Source of the DNA: Aureibaculum sp. 2308TA14-22
Lineage (GTDB): Bacteria; Bacteroidota; Bacteroidia; Flavobacteriales; Flavobacteriaceae
Assembly: GCF_040538665.1 (NCBI RefSeq)
Contig: NZ_JBEWXT010000001.1
Location: forward strand, 620,001-684,000
Length of the DNA stretch: 64,000 nucleotides
Direction of reading: 5' to 3'
The first letter of the stretch is position 1. Each line of letters opens with the position of its first letter. The notes beneath the pieces are model-generated. The model was not told where the DNA came from and did not search any database. It saw nothing but the letters and a program-made list of their open reading frames with translations. A program made the translations under genes and the position numbers. Below are positions 1 to 7,762 of the stretch, one piece after another.

Positions 1-288
1 TCTGATTCTCCACTTCTTTTCTTCATCTGTCAATGCAAATAAATTGAAATCTAGTTCATCAGCTTTACGATGCAGTTTTTTTATATTTACCTGTACACTA
101 AGAGTTTGCAATACTTTTTCTTCGTAACGATAGGGTTGAGACCATAATTTTTTATTATGAATAGATTTACCAATAGAAACTTTATAATCTTCTTTCGGAA
201 TACTATCTTTTTGAGCTGAAAGCGTTGCAATAGGTACCATAAAGATTAGTAATACTACAACTGCAAATGTCAATTTCTTTAAAAGCAT
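1..288 (-). CDS. Secreted hypothetical protein, 3' part cut by window edge
   Basis: The minus-strand frame is open from an ATG at 286-288 to the window edge, giving 96 codons without a stop. The first ~25 residues are a clear Sec signal peptide (LLKKLTFAVVVLLIF, ending near LSAQ), so the product is exported. The visible mature part is polar and lysine-rich, with no motif I recognise. The family is unknown because the rest lies outside the window. The next gene on this side is 333 bp away, so it is not part of the neighbouring unit. Confidence 0.7.
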   Translation of the reverse strand, partial: MLLKKLTFAVVVLLIFMVPIATLSAQKDSIPKEDYKVSIGKSIHNKKLWSQPYRYEEKVLQTLSVQVNIKKLHRKADELDFNLFALTDEEKKWRIR

Positions 289-621
289 AACTGGGTATAT
301 TTATTTGGTTTTTCAATAGCTATATCATAAAACGTACCAATAATGGCATAATTGTATGGAAATGATAAAATATATATGAATATTTACAACTAAGTTAATG
401 TTAACGTCACCCTGTCCCGATAGCTATCGGGATTGTTTCAGGGTCGCATTCAATAATTCGTTGGTATTAACAAGGTAATGAGATGCTGAAATCGAAGAAT
501 CATGAATTCCATTGAAAAAGAATAAAAAATCTATGAATAAACAAGTTCAGCATGACGTTCAAGAAATATAAGTTTTACCTCTTGATTCTTGAAGTTCTGA
601 CAGGGATGATCTGGTATCTTT
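289..621. other. Intergenic region, no gene, carries a palindromic repeat
   Basis: This 333-bp gap has no convincing reading frame. Positions 405-557 hold a composite inverted-repeat element (listed separately). The remainder is AT-rich. The 3' end of the downstream minus-strand methyltransferase gene begins at 622. Confidence 0.6.
405..557. repeat. CGTCA...TGACG inverted-repeat element, copy 1 (composite)
   Basis: The element starts CGTCACCCTG and ends AAGTTCAGCATGACG. The reverse complement of the end, CGTCATGCTGAACTT, matches the left end of a second copy at 35173-35254. Both copies also share the internal string GAGATGCTGAAA. Inside this copy lies a perfect 16-bp palindrome, CCCGATAGCTATCGGG (416-431), bracketed by CCCTG and CAGGG. 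Compared with copy 2 it has about 50 extra bases before the right end. It encodes nothing; a REP/MITE-like non-autonomous element is the best reading. Confidence 0.65.
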
Positions 622-1827
622 TTAAGCTGTCCTTTCCAAAAGAGCCATATAAAATCCGTCAAATCCAGATTTAGCTGGGGAGACTTTTTTCTCTTTTATG
701 AGGTTAAAATTCTCGTGCGTTTTTAAAAATGCCTGTACTTGCTTTTCGTTTTCAGAAGGTAAAATAGAACAAGTAGCATATACCATTTTTCCGCCAATTT
801 TTAAGAATTTAGCATACGTTTCAAGAATTTCTACCTGTGTTTTTTTAATATTCTCGATAAATTCAGGTTGCAATTTCCACTTCGCGTCGGGATTTCTTTT
901 CAGAACACCCAATCCGCTGCAAGGAGCATCTATTAAAACTCTATCCGCTTGGTTGTAGAGTTTTTTAATGACTTTAGTTGAGTCTATATGTCGCGGTTCT
1001 ATGTTGTGAGCTCCAGCACGTTTTGCCCTACGTTTTAATTCTTTAAGTTTGTTTGCATAAATATCAAGAGCGATAATTTGCCCTTTGTTTTGCATTAAGG
1101 CTGATAAATGTAATGCTTTACCTCCAGCACCAGCACAGGCATCAATAACTCGCATGCCGGGTTGTACATCTAAATATTCAGCTACCAATTGTGATGAAGC
1201 ATCTTGCACTTCAAAAAAACCTTTTTTAAACGCCTCGGTTCTAAATACATTTTTACGTTCTACTAATTTTAAAGCATCGGGATTACCCTCTAAAAATTCA
1301 GAAACTATCTCTTCTTCTAATAATGTTTTATGGAGATTTTTTTTCGTCGTTTTTAAAGTGTTTGCTCGTAAAACAACACTAGCTTGTTGGTTTAGGGCTT
1401 GGATTTCTTTATCCCATTGTTTTCCTAATTCCTTTTCGCCTAGCTCATCTAACCAATCTGGAATGGATTCGCGAATAGCACGATTACTTTGAAATTCATC
1501 AAACTTACCTTTAAAACGGCGGGTAGGTGTTCCTTCAAATTGTTTCCAATCGGGTAGCACAATGCCTTTTAAGGTAGCCCAAACCGTAAATATTTTCCAA
1601 AGGTTTTCTTGTGTAAAATGATTTTTTGTCCCCGCAATTTCGTTGTACAATCTTTTCCAACGTACACAGTCATATACGGTTTCTGCAATAAAGGCTCTAT
1701 CTCTAGAACCCCAACGGGTATCCCTTTTTAAGGTTTTTGCAACTACTTTATCGGCATAAAGACCATCATTGAAGATATAATTAAGCGAGTCTATAACTGC
1801 TAATACTAAATTTCTGTGTAAACGCAT
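622..1827 (-). CDS. RsmB/NOP-family rRNA (cytosine-C5) methyltransferase
   Basis: SAM-dependent class I methyltransferase of the RsmB/NOP2 family, which makes m5C in rRNA. The N-terminal third resembles a NusB-like/RNA-binding extension. The Rossmann domain shows the SAM motif DACAGAGGKALHLSA, the motif IV cysteine in DAPCSGLG, and the motif VI cysteine in YATCSILPSEN; the last two are the conserved cysteine pair of this family. Length of 401 residues is normal. I start at the ATG (1825-1827); a TTG lies one codon upstream. It is transcribed alone on minus with a TACATTTG box just upstream. The exact rRNA target cannot be read from sequence. Confidence 0.9.
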   Translation of the reverse strand: MRLHRNLVLAVIDSLNYIFNDGLYADKVVAKTLKRDTRWGSRDRAFIAETVYDCVRWKRLYNEIAGTKNHFTQENLWKIFTVWATLKGIVLPDWKQFEGTPTRRFKGKFDEFQSNRAIRESIPDWLDELGEKELGKQWDKEIQALNQQASVVLRANTLKTTKKNLHKTLLEEEIVSEFLEGNPDALKLVERKNVFRTEAFKKGFFEVQDASSQLVAEYLDVQPGMRVIDACAGAGGKALHLSALMQNKGQIIALDIYANKLKELKRRAKRAGAHNIEPRHIDSTKVIKKLYNQADRVLIDAPCSGLGVLKRNPDAKWKLQPEFIENIKKTQVEILETYAKFLKIGGKMVYATCSILPSENEKQVQAFLKTHENFNLIKEKKVSPAKSGFDGFYMALLERTA

Positions 1828-1848
1828 CAACTATTTAATTTGAGGATG

Positions 1849-1856
1849 CAAATGTA
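1849..1856 (-). promoter_or_regulatory. Candidate -7 promoter box (TACATTTG)
   Basis: Matches the Bacteroidota -7 consensus TAnnTTTG on the minus strand, 21 bp upstream of the methyltransferase ATG. No clear -33 TTG was seen at the expected distance. Confidence 0.4.
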
Positions 1857-1891
1857 ACTAATAAAGCCGTGAGTTGTAGTGGAGTTAAGCA

Positions 1892-2662
1892 CTAAAATTT
1901 TTCAAAAACTCCCAGTCCAAACAAAGCAAAATCATATTTTACAGGATCGGTTGGATCTAATTGACGTAAATTACTGTCTAATTCCGCCAAAGCTTTACCA
2001 TCATTTTGTTTACGTAGTAATAAACCTAATTTTCTGGCTACATTGCCCGAATGTACGTCCAAAGGACATGATAGGGCAGAAGGTGGAATGGATTCCCAAA
2101 TTCCGAAATCGACACCTGCATTGTCTTTTCTAACCATCCAACGTAAAAACATATTGATGCGTTTAGCGGCAGAGCCTTTGAATGGATCGGAAATGTGCTT
2201 TTGTGTTCTTGGCAAATGCTCCAGTTCAAAAAACACTTTTTTTAATTGATGAATTGATTGCTGTGTAGAATTATTTTCTAAATATTTTGAAAATACAGCT
2301 TCCAATCCACCATGATTGTTATAAATATGTTGTAATGCTTTTATAAAATACATAAAATCATTCCCATTAAAAGTTCTGTGGACAAAATTTTCTAAAGGCT
2401 TTAAATCTTTTGGCTGGTGGTTCGCAATAAAATCACAAGGACTATTATCCAATAATTCCATCATTTTATTGGCATTGTTGATAATCATTTTACGATTGCC
2501 CCAAGCGATTGTTGCTGTTAAGAATCCTGAAATTTCAATATCTTCTTTTTTAGAGAACCTGTGTGGAATTTGAATCGGATCGGATTCATTAAATTTGGGA
2601 TTGTTATACTGAATCACTTTAGCATCCAAAAAATCTTTAAGCTCTAATTGGGTCATATCCAT
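1892..2662 (-). CDS. TIGR02757 (DUF2400) family protein
   Basis: The protein (256 aa) matches the TIGR02757/DUF2400 family, which is widespread in Bacteroidota and of unknown biochemical role. Visible family features are the FLTATIAWGNRKMI segment, the VHRTFNGNDFMYF stretch and the C-terminal PLDVHSGNVARKLGLL segment, reminiscent of helix-hairpin-helix DNA-glycosylase folds. That functional link is inference. The start overlaps the 3' end of the upstream methyltransferase gene by 10 bp, so the two are translationally coupled. A second in-frame ATG two codons later is an alternative start. Confidence 0.85.
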   Translation of the reverse strand: MDMTQLELKDFLDAKVIQYNNPKFNESDPIQIPHRFSKKEDIEISGFLTATIAWGNRKMIINNANKMMELLDNSPCDFIANHQPKDLKPLENFVHRTFNGNDFMYFIKALQHIYNNHGGLEAVFSKYLENNSTQQSIHQLKKVFFELEHLPRTQKHISDPFKGSAAKRINMFLRWMVRKDNAGVDFGIWESIPPSALSCPLDVHSGNVARKLGLLLRKQNDGKALAELDSNLRQLDPTDPVKYDFALFGLGVFEKF

Positions 2663-3102
2663 CGGCGAACTTTTTTACAATAATCGGTAAAATCCTTACC
2701 AAAGATTTCGGTCAACGTTTTTTCTTCAGGCTTTATTTGAAAATTGGTAATATACCATACATAGGCCACCAAAACAGTTATGTTAATATAATTTCCAAAT
2801 TTTACAAAAGCGGCAACCAACACCAATAACATTCCTAAATACATTGGGTTTCTGGTATATTTATAAATGCCCCCAGAAATCAGTTTTGAGGCTTTGGTAG
2901 GATGCAACGGATCTACAGAAGTTTTTGCCTTATAAAAAGAGAATACGGCAATCAATCCTATTATTATTCCAATTAAAAATAGGATCCAAACGAAGTAATT
3001 TTGAAATTCAAAAACAAAATGGGTGCCGTTTACTTTAGTAATTCCGTACATTATTAAAATGCAAATTAGAAATTGAAAAGCTGGGGGAATTTTAAGATTC
3101 AT
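2653..3102 (-). CDS. ICMT/PEMT-like membrane methyltransferase
   Basis: Small integral membrane protein (149 aa) with about four transmembrane segments and the hallmark GGIYKYTRNPMYLGM motif of the isoprenylcysteine carboxyl methyltransferase / phospholipid methyltransferase superfamily, followed by the conserved E-E-x-x-L...FG-x-x-Y segment (KPEEKTLTEIFGKDFTDY). It would transfer a methyl group from SAM to a membrane-associated substrate, which is unknown in bacteria of this kind. It sits 1 bp downstream of a lipoprotein gene and overlaps the DUF2400 gene, forming a three-gene minus-strand unit. Confidence 0.85.
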   Translation of the reverse strand: MNLKIPPAFQFLICILIMYGITKVNGTHFVFEFQNYFVWILFLIGIIIGLIAVFSFYKAKTSVDPLHPTKASKLISGGIYKYTRNPMYLGMLLVLVAAFVKFGNYINITVLVAYVWYITNFQIKPEEKTLTEIFGKDFTDYCKKVRRWI

Positions 3103-3103
3103 T

Positions 3104-3595
3104 TTATCCTGGTAAAAATATACGTTCCAACCCTTTACCGTGCAGCCTTACCATTTCACTTTCAATGAACTTTATAATATCCGGACATTCACGTACAAAA
3201 TCTTCACATTCAATACGTTTTGTTTTTCCTGTTAAACTAATGGTAATGATGACATTACTTGTACAAGAATCTTCAGGCGTGTATTTTTCATTTAAATTCC
3301 ATATTCCAGCATCTAAAATTTTTTGAAGGAACAGGTCTCTTTCCGATTTTGAAATGGCTTGTTCAGAAATTGTATAATACTGTTGGTTTAGGTCGGAATC
3401 TTGCTCTTTTTCAGGGTAAAATGTAATAACAGTATCTTTTAATATGAAAGTGTCGTTATGAAATGCACCACGTTCAACTTTGAGTTCTATAGTTGAAAAG
3501 TCATTTTTATTTTGTTTTTTGCGATCATCAACTTTAGCTTTTTGACAAGAAATTATCAAGCTAAAGAGTAAAATAAGATTCGTGATTTTTTTCAT
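3104..3595 (-). CDS. Hypothetical lipoprotein
   Basis: A 163-residue protein with a lipoprotein signal peptide (ITNLILLFSLIISC, Cys17 as the lipidation site), followed by a charged linker and a folded domain containing two further cysteine-rich points (EDSCTSNV, IECEDFVRECPD). I do not recognise the family. The C-terminal part, ending GKGLERIFLPG, looks conserved-type rather than random. It is the first gene of the minus-strand unit with the ICMT-like and DUF2400 genes, and diverges from recG. Confidence 0.75.
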   Translation of the reverse strand: MKKITNLILLFSLIISCQKAKVDDRKKQNKNDFSTIELKVERGAFHNDTFILKDTVITFYPEKEQDSDLNQQYYTISEQAISKSERDLFLQKILDAGIWNLNEKYTPEDSCTSNVIITISLTGKTKRIECEDFVRECPDIIKFIESEMVRLHGKGLERIFLPG

Positions 3596-3617
3596 AGTTC
3601 TGAAAAATTATTCTATT

Positions 3618-3625
3618 CAAATATA
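3618..3625 (-). promoter_or_regulatory. Candidate -7 promoter box (TATATTTG)
   Basis: TAnnTTTG match on minus, 22 bp upstream of the lipoprotein ATG, in the divergent recG/lipoprotein gap. Confidence 0.4.
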
Positions 3626-3682
3626 GAAATTCTTATTCGTTAAAACTATCCAAATTACTATCTTCGTTGTTAAATCTCATTC

Positions 3683-6229
3683 TTGGCATTTACTAATTTA
3701 CATACTTCTGTTGAATACCTAAAAGGTGTAGGCTCGGCTCGGGCAGATTTGCTTAGAAAGGAATTGGGTATTAGAACTTTAACGGATTTATTGCATTTTT
3801 TTCCAAACAGATATATAGACCGCACCCAATTTTTTAAAATAAAAGGGTTGTTGCAAAATTCGGCTGAAGTTCAGATAGTTGGAAAAATAGCCCATATAAA
3901 AACAATTCAGCAAAAAAGAGGAAGTCGTCTCGTGGCAACTTTTGTAGATGATACAGGCAGTATGGAACTGGTTTGGTTTCGTGGAGCAAAGTGGATTAAA
4001 GAATCTCTGAAAATCAATACACCTTATGTAGCTTTTGGAAAAGTAAATTGGTTTAACGGTATGTTCAGTATGCCACATCCCGAACTGGAATTAGCGGCAG
4101 ATTATAAAAAAAGCCTCCAATCGGCTATGCAACCGGTTTACCCTTCTACAGAAACTTTATCAAAAAAAGGAATTACTAATAGAGTAGTGGCTAAGATGAT
4201 GCAAAATTTGTTTCTAGAAGTCGGGAATAAATTTCAAGAAACCTTATCGGATGAAATCATAGATAAATTTCAATTATTATCAAAGAGTGATTCTTTATTC
4301 AATATCCATTTCCCCAAAAACCAACAATTATTAACCAAAGCTCAACAACGTTTAAAATTTGAAGAATTATTTTTTATCCAATTGCAATTGATTCGGAAAA
4401 ATATGATTCATAAAACTCAAATTAAAGGTTTTGTTTTTGATACTGTAGGTGAAAATTTTAATACTTTTTATAAAAACCACTTACCCTTTGAGTTGACCAA
4501 CGCTCAAAAAAGAGTGGTTAAGGAATTACGTAGGGATATGAATTCAGGAGCTCAAATGAATCGTTTGTTACAGGGCGATGTAGGTTCTGGTAAAACCATA
4601 GTGGCTTTGTTAACGATTTTAATTGCTTTAGATAATGGCTATCAAACCGCTTTAATTGCACCTACGGAAATATTGGCGAACCAACATTTTAATGCGGTAT
4701 CAGAATTGTTAGCTGATATGGACATTAATATTAAACTGCTGACCGGATCCACAAAAAAGAAAGAACGTAGCGTAATTCACGAAACGTTAGAGGATGGCTT
4801 ATTAGATATTTTAATTGGTACACACGCTTTGTTTGAAGACAAAGTTCAGTTTAAAAATTTGGGACTAGCCATTATTGATGAACAACACCGATTTGGTGTG
4901 GCTCAACGAGCAAAAATGTGGATGAAGAGTACATCCCCAACCCTTCCCGAAGGGAAGGGAGCTCAAATTCATCAAAAATATCAAACAGCTCGTCCTTCCA
5001 CTTACAAATTATTAAAAGAACTTCAAAAGGAAAAGAAAAAACAAACTACTGAAGCTGAACAAATATTGTGGGAGTGTTTAAAAACAAAACAATTAGGCTT
5101 TAAATTTAGAAGGCAGCATATAATAGATATGTTTATTGTTGATTTTATTAGTATTTCAAAAAGATTGATTATTGAGGTTGATGGAGGCTATTATAATAAA
5201 ACAGAGCAAAAAGAAGCAGATGAAATGAGAAGTCAAATTTTAAATGAATTAGGCTATAAAGTGATACGGTTTACAAATGAAGAAGTAATAGGGAATATTG
5301 ATGATGTAATAAAAAAGATTTCACAGCAATTGAAAAGCCTCCCCTTCGGGGAGGTTGGAGGGGCTTCTGCTCCCATCCCACCGCACATTCTCGTGATGAC
5401 GGCAACACCAATTCCCCGAACATTGGCCATGAGCGTGTATGGCGATTTGGATATCTCCGTAATTGATGAACTACCACCTGGCAGAAAAGAGATTAAAACA
5501 GCCCACAGATACGATAGTAACCGATTGAGTGTGTTCAAATTTATGAAAGAAGAAATTGCCAAAGGTCGTCAGGTATATGTCGTTTATCCGTTGATACAAG
5601 AATCACAAAAATTAGATTTTAAAGATTTGATGGATGGTTATGAAAGTATAACCAGAGAATTTCCGAAACCACAATATCAGATTAGTATTGTTCATGGAAA
5701 AATGAAATCAGCCGATAAAGATTTTGAAATGAACCGTTTTATAAAAGGCGAAACACAAATTATGGTAGCTACTACGGTTATTGAAGTGGGTGTAAACATT
5801 CCTAATGCGAGTGCAATGGTAATAGAGAGTGCAGAACGTTTTGGACTTTCACAGTTACATCAACTTCGAGGTAGAGTAGGGAGAGGGGCAGAACAGAGTT
5901 ATTGTATTTTAATGACTAGTTTTAAGTTGACGGGTGACGCCAAGACAAGAATGGAAACTATGGTACGAACTAACGATGGATTTGAAATTGCCGAAGTAGA
6001 TTTAAAATTACGTGGCCCTGGCGATTTGATGGGTACACAACAAAGTGGAGTGCTAAACTTAAGAATAGCCGATATTGTTAAAGACGCTAATATTCTAAAA
6101 CGAGCAAGAGAAATGGCCTTTGAACTACTAAAAAAAGACCCTAACCTGATTGATGGAAATCATAAACAACTTAAAAGAGCATACCAAGAAATTACCAGAA
6201 ACAAAGCCATTTGGGCTAATATAAGTTGA
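3683..6229 (+). CDS. recG: ATP-dependent DNA helicase RecG with in-frame DUF559 nuclease insertion
   Basis: RecG remodels stalled forks and Holliday junctions. The N-terminal wedge/OB domain (YLKGVGSARADLL, then FPNRYIDRT) and helicase motifs are intact: Walker A GDVGSGKT (~298-305), DEQH (399-402), TATPIPRT (~573-580), and the C-terminal QLRGRVGRG. At 848 aa it is about 145 aa longer than usual. The excess is residues ~418-560, lying between motif II and motif III, and is a DUF559 endonuclease-like domain (E457, D487, E498-V-D500). The reading frame is preserved across both junctions. The start is a TTG at 3683; an in-frame stop at 3671 leaves no upstream ATG. Whether the helicase still works is unknown. 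Confidence 0.95.
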   Translation: MAFTNLHTSVEYLKGVGSARADLLRKELGIRTLTDLLHFFPNRYIDRTQFFKIKGLLQNSAEVQIVGKIAHIKTIQQKRGSRLVATFVDDTGSMELVWFRGAKWIKESLKINTPYVAFGKVNWFNGMFSMPHPELELAADYKKSLQSAMQPVYPSTETLSKKGITNRVVAKMMQNLFLEVGNKFQETLSDEIIDKFQLLSKSDSLFNIHFPKNQQLLTKAQQRLKFEELFFIQLQLIRKNMIHKTQIKGFVFDTVGENFNTFYKNHLPFELTNAQKRVVKELRRDMNSGAQMNRLLQGDVGSGKTIVALLTILIALDNGYQTALIAPTEILANQHFNAVSELLADMDINIKLLTGSTKKKERSVIHETLEDGLLDILIGTHALFEDKVQFKNLGLAIIDEQHRFGVAQRAKMWMKSTSPTLPEGKGAQIHQKYQTARPSTYKLLKELQKEKKKQTTEAEQILWECLKTKQLGFKFRRQHIIDMFIVDFISISKRLIIEVDGGYYNKTEQKEADEMRSQILNELGYKVIRFTNEEVIGNIDDVIKKISQQLKSLPFGEVGGASAPIPPHILVMTATPIPRTLAMSVYGDLDISVIDELPPGRKEIKTAHRYDSNRLSVFKFMKEEIAKGRQVYVVYPLIQESQKLDFKDLMDGYESITREFPKPQYQISIVHGKMKSADKDFEMNRFIKGETQIMVATTVIEVGVNIPNASAMVIESAERFGLSQLHQLRGRVGRGAEQSYCILMTSFKLTGDAKTRMETMVRTNDGFEIAEVDLKLRGPGDLMGTQQSGVLNLRIADIVKDANILKRAREMAFELLKKDPNLIDGNHKQLKRAYQEITRNKAIWANIS
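4935..5363 (+). mobile_element. DUF559 nuclease-encoding insertion inside recG
   Basis: A 429-bp (143-codon) segment interrupts recG without shifting frame. Its ends are imperfect inverted repeats: left CCCCAACCCTTCCCGAAGGG (4935-4954), right GGGGAGGTTGGAGGGG (5348-5363), whose reverse complement is CCCCTCCAACCTCCCC. Each end also contains its own small GC-rich hairpin (CTTCCCGAAGGGAAG; CTCCCCTTCGGGGAG). The interior encodes a DUF559 domain: T-E-A-E-Q-x-L-W, F-R-R-Q-H-x-I, D487-F, I-E498-V-D500-G-G, then R-x-x-x-L-x-E-L-G-Y-K-V-I-R-F. Outside it, host sequence resumes directly at IPPHILVMTATP. The insert has no ATG near its start, so the domain is made only as a fusion. Exact borders are uncertain by a few bases. 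Confidence 0.8.
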
Positions 6230-6292
6230 TAAAAAATAGGCCATTTAAAAGGTGATTTTTTTAAACAGCCTACTTTAGTTTATTTGATTTAC

Positions 6293-7405
6293 TCATTCTG
6301 AGTAGTCAACTCCTAATTCTTTTAACATTTTAATTGAATTTGCTTTGAGAGCTGGTGCAGGATTTAATGAAAGTGCTTTTTTATAATTTCTGATTGCATT
6401 TTTCTTATCACCTTTTGTCTTATAACCCTCTGCTAAACTATCATACACATTTGCGTTTTTAGGATTCTTTTTAACATTAAGTTTAAAAAATTTAATAGCC
6501 TTATCCAATTTGTTGTTTGTCAAAAATTGATAACCAATAGCATTTAATTGTCCAGCATTTGCCTGAGGAACTAAACTTTCTTGAAGCTTTAAACTTTCAT
6601 CAATTTTTCCTTGTTTGGCAAGAATTTGAGATTTAATAAATTGATTGTTAAATGTTTTTTGGCTATAAAATTGTCCACTTATAGCGTTATTAATCCACTG
6701 CATGGCTTCATTTAAATCTCCACCATTATTTAATGCATAATTAGCAGCTTGCTCCCAATTGGCTCTGGTAAATCCATCCTGTCCTTGCATTTTTTTTCTC
6801 ATATCTGCGAGTACTATATCACTTACTGCGACTTCAATTTTAAATGGAATTTCTTTTTTCTCCCAAATTAGTGCTGCCGTTGTACTGTTTGATTGTACAT
6901 CAACAAATTCGTAAGTTAATAATTCTTTATGAGCTGTCTCTTTGGTTTTTACGGTAACTTTTAGGGCATCTTCGTCAGGGTTGTAAAAATAACTTCCCCA
7001 AGCTGAATTATTAGTTGAGAATATTATATCGGCATCACCGTTTTCATGTATCACCATATGCAATCCATACTTTCCTGCTTTAATGGGTTTCCCTTCAACT
7101 GCAACATCATGAGAAAAAGTAATTGTTGTGTTTTCATCGGCACCAGCCCGCCACGGAGATTCTTTGGCGGTTCCGAAGCCCAAATTGTTCATTCCGTAAG
7201 GTACTAGTTTGCCCCAGATTTCACGACCCTTTACACTGGGTCTAGAATAGGTTATATAAATTTTGGTAATACCAACAGTTTGTTTCAAAGCCGCTTTTTG
7301 ACTTCCGCGTGGAGTGTTTAATTGTGCAAATGAAGTGCTGTTTGAAAATAAAATGGCCATAAATGCCATGATAAAAATAATTCTTTTTGGAGTAACTTGT
7401 TTCAT
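6293..7405 (-). CDS. DUF2911 domain protein with C-terminal TPRs, exported
   Basis: The protein (370 aa) has a signal peptide (IIFIMAFMAILFSNSTSFAQ), a DUF2911 domain over ~residues 28-190 (VGITKIYITYSRPSVKGREIWG, WRAGADENTTI, GKYGLHM, WGSYFYNPDEDALKV) and tetratricopeptide repeats over ~215-365 (e.g. ANVYDSLAEGYKTKGDKKNAIRN, split here as YDSLAEGY plus KKNAIRNYKKAL). It is a periplasmic protein of unknown function common in Flavobacteriia, with TPRs suggesting protein contacts. It is convergent with recG and diverges from the sugar-kinase gene. Confidence 0.85.
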   Translation of the reverse strand: MKQVTPKRIIFIMAFMAILFSNSTSFAQLNTPRGSQKAALKQTVGITKIYITYSRPSVKGREIWGKLVPYGMNNLGFGTAKESPWRAGADENTTITFSHDVAVEGKPIKAGKYGLHMVIHENGDADIIFSTNNSAWGSYFYNPDEDALKVTVKTKETAHKELLTYEFVDVQSNSTTAALIWEKKEIPFKIEVAVSDIVLADMRKKMQGQDGFTRANWEQAANYALNNGGDLNEAMQWINNAISGQFYSQKTFNNQFIKSQILAKQGKIDESLKLQESLVPQANAGQLNAIGYQFLTNNKLDKAIKFFKLNVKKNPKNANVYDSLAEGYKTKGDKKNAIRNYKKALSLNPAPALKANSIKMLKELGVDYSE

Positions 7406-7762
7406 AATAGTTAGGTTTAAATTAGTTAGTAAAATAATACCATTAATAGAATTTATTAAGGTTTTATATACTTACATAGTTAGCTATATATTATATGGTA
7501 CTGTGTTAGTATTATGTTAATTTTGAAATTTTTTGTGTTAAAAAAGAAAAAGTCCTAAAATTATTTCAGGACTTTATAGGGAAAAAAGGAGTTGTTATAA
7601 TAATCACTTTTATTATATACCAAAAGTATGATTTACATAGCATTAACTTTTCATTTTTGAAATTAGTTATGAACCGAAATATTAACAGCCTAAAATATTA
7701 TGACCATTATCATCTTTTTTATTAAATAAGTTAATTATTTTTACTTTTTAATTTAGTTTATT
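7406..7762. other. Divergent intergenic region, 357 bp
   Basis: The gap between two divergent genes is very AT-rich. It must contain both promoters. The only clear structure is a hairpin at 7549-7575 that reads as an intrinsic terminator on minus (separate entry). No protein longer than ~25 codons is convincing. Confidence 0.5.
7549..7575 (-). terminator. Intrinsic-terminator-like hairpin, orphan
   Basis: AAAGTCCT and AGGACTTT form a perfect 8-bp stem around an 11-nt loop. Read on minus, the stem is followed by TTTTTCTTTTTT, the classic U-tract. No minus-strand gene lies upstream of it before the divergent plus-strand kinase, so it may end a short untranslated RNA started at about 7600-7760, or prevent read-through. 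Confidence 0.55.

Noticed and set aside
4935-5363. Intein inside RecG
   Set aside because: No Cys/Ser/Thr-first splicing block or terminal His-Asn plus Cys/Ser/Thr; the domain is DUF559 and shows GC-rich inverted ends, so a permanent domain insertion fits better.
5254-5562. Minus-strand 102-aa ORF opposite recG
   Set aside because: Antisense shadow of the coding strand with no recognised domain; includes the inverted-repeat region.
6230-6292. Intrinsic terminator between recG and the DUF2911 gene
   Set aside because: Only short and imperfect pairing (AGGC...GCCT with mismatched middle), too weak to list as a terminator.
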